The notes under the pieces: model-generated
What the model was told of the DNA's origin: nothing
What the model saw: only the letters and a program-made list of their open reading frames with translations
The model's database searches: none
Source: Rhizobiaceae bacterium
Lineage (GTDB): Bacteria; Pseudomonadota; Alphaproteobacteria; Rhizobiales; Rhizobiaceae
DNA length: 7,919 bases
Assembly (NCBI GenBank): GCA_021648425.1
Contig: JAKISV010000129.1
Coordinates: 1-7,919 of the forward strand
Reading direction: 5' to 3'
Position numbers and translations under genes: made by a program
Part shown: piece after piece, positions 7,211 to 7,919 of the stretch
How the letters are laid out: every line of letters begins with the position of its first letter
How positions within the stretch are numbered: position 1 is the stretch's first letter

Positions 7211-7689
7211 ACCGCTTATTGGGCGTCTTTGCTGCGGTTACGGCTGCCGGTATCGACCAGTATTCAAAATATCTGGTAGTGGAATATCTGCCGTTTCAGC
7301 AAAGCGTACCAGTCATGCCGTTTTTGTCTTTCTTTCATACCTACAATAAAGGCATCGCATTTTCCTGGTTGAGTTTCATGGACATCAACATTCTAATGTT
7401 ACTGATCCTCGCTGTTACTGCATTTTTCGTCTGGTTGTGGTCGCAGCTGGAAAGTGACAGGTTATTGTCGCATCTGGGGTTTGGATTTATCCTGGCTGGC
7501 GCGGTAGGCAATCTGATAGACCGGTTTTTCCTGGGTTATGTGGTCGACTTTATTCAGGTGCACACACAAACCTGGTCATTTGCTATCTTCAATCTGGCGG
7601 ACAGTTTCATATTTGTTGGTGCCGCATTTATTGTTCTGGATGAAATCAGGCAGGCCAGGAAAGCCAAAACAGGAGCTGAAAATGAGTAA
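7207..7689 (+). CDS. lspA: Lipoprotein signal peptidase (signal peptidase II)
   Basis: LspA is the inner membrane aspartyl protease that removes signal peptides from prolipoproteins after Lgt has lipidated the +1 cysteine. It is the target of globomycin. The 160-residue length is typical, with four membrane segments at about 4-24, 59-79, 88-108 and 126-146. Conserved blocks are all present: AGIDQYSKYLV with Asp17 and Lys21, TYNKGIAFSWL with Asn47, and GAVGNLIDRFFLGYVVDFIQ, which includes Asn102, Arg106 and catalytic Asp114. FAIFNLADSFIFVG supplies catalytic Asp132. ATG 7207 overlaps the stop of the preceding gene as ATGA, so translation is probably coupled, and no separate ribosome site is obvious. 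The gene is intact and appears functional. The next ORF begins 8 bases before its stop. Confidence 0.97.
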   Translation: MNRLLGVFAAVTAAGIDQYSKYLVVEYLPFQQSVPVMPFLSFFHTYNKGIAFSWLSFMDINILMLLILAVTAFFVWLWSQLESDRLLSHLGFGFILAGAVGNLIDRFFLGYVVDFIQVHTQTWSFAIFNLADSFIFVGAAFIVLDEIRQARKAKTGAENE

Positions 7690-7919
7690 TAAATTCAAAG
7701 CAATACTGGTTTCGCGCGATGAGGACAAAAAGCAAAGCGTGGAAATTGTCGAACTTGATGAATCATCTGCTGAAAGGCTATTACAATATACCAAAGAATT
7801 TACTGATATGGGCTTAGAATTAGAAGCTTTTGGTGCAGGAGTGATTTCTGTACAGGCAACTCCAGCTTTACTTGGAGAGGTAAACTGTCAGAAACTTATA
7901 CGTGATTTGGCGGACGATA
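7682..7919 (+). CDS. Chimeric ORF: AcuI-type reductase N-terminus joined in frame to MutL C-terminal domain (runs off window)
   Basis: Residues 1-28, MSNKFKAILVSRDEDKKQSV then EIVELDES, resemble the start of AcuI/YhdH acrylyl-CoA reductases (medium-chain dehydrogenase family). From about residue 21 onward the text reads as alphaproteobacterial MutL: EIVELDESSAERLL, MGLELEAFGAGVISVQ (43-58), TPALLGEV (60-67), LIRDLADD (72-79). That is the part of the MutL dimerisation domain downstream of the DQHAxxE endonuclease motif. The expected AcuI continuation, with its NYKD segment, is absent. So are the MutL ATPase domain and DQHAxxE motif. The start is well supported: ATG 7682 has AGGAG (7671-7675) six bases upstream and overlaps lspA by 8 bases. 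An intact acuI after lspA is therefore probably the true locus. The frame is open to the window end. Both family calls are from memory of the families, not from an alignment. Confidence 0.75.
   Translation, partial: MSNKFKAILVSRDEDKKQSVEIVELDESSAERLLQYTKEFTDMGLELEAFGAGVISVQATPALLGEVNCQKLIRDLADD
7742..7765 (+). other. Junction zone between acuI-like and mutL-like sequence
   Basis: These eight codons (EIVELDES) fit both AcuI N-termini, which often continue with a VE-rich acidic strand, and MutL, where a strand of the form PE(I/V)VELxE precedes the AERLL helix. The crossover must lie in or next to this stretch. After it the sequence becomes A/T-richer: 58 G+C in 149 bases at 7771-7919, about 39 percent, against about 52 percent in a 60-base sample of lspA (7441-7500). 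Confidence 0.5.

Overview
The window is a run of plus-strand housekeeping genes that looks alphaproteobacterial. The evidence is the order cmk - rpsA - sppA - ihfB - lapA, the 568-residue six-repeat ribosomal protein S1, and the style of the LapA, SpoU-type methyltransferase and LspA proteins. Base composition is moderate, roughly half G+C by eye. I cannot name an order or genus. There are no tRNA or rRNA genes, insertion sequences, CRISPR arrays or phage genes. The window starts inside cmk and ends inside an open reading frame, so it may be a contig or a slice of one.

Region 1 (1-2568) is the translation and nucleotide block. It holds the 3' part of cytidylate kinase, a terminator-like hairpin, a 305-base gap with a structured rpsA leader, rpsA itself, and a strong intrinsic terminator. 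The leader contains an 8-base perfect complement of the rpsA Shine-Dalgarno region. It also has two local hairpins that compete for overlapping bases, the layout of a translational switch.

Region 2 (2646-4364) holds a short-form SppA signal peptide peptidase, the IHF beta subunit and a LapA-domain membrane protein. The genes are closely spaced and probably co-transcribed.

Region 3 (4371-7689) is a tightly packed chain. It comprises an ornithine cyclodeaminase/mu-crystallin family reductase, a class I rRNA methyltransferase lacking a PUA domain, a SpoU/TrmH-family RNA 2'-O-methyltransferase and the lipoprotein signal peptidase LspA. The last three overlap one another by 11 and 4 bases, and LspA overlaps the next ORF by 8, which suggests translational coupling.

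Region 4 (7682-7919) is the odd part. One unbroken frame begins, behind a good ribosome binding site, as an AcuI/YhdH-type acrylyl-CoA reductase. After about 28 codons it continues as the C-terminal domain of the mismatch-repair protein MutL. The join falls in a short stretch that both families plausibly share, and base composition drops right after it. This is either a real recombination junction or, more likely, an assembly chimera at a contig end.

Apart from the rpsA leader and this junction, the window is ordinary core genome. I found no convincing sign of an undescribed multi-gene system.
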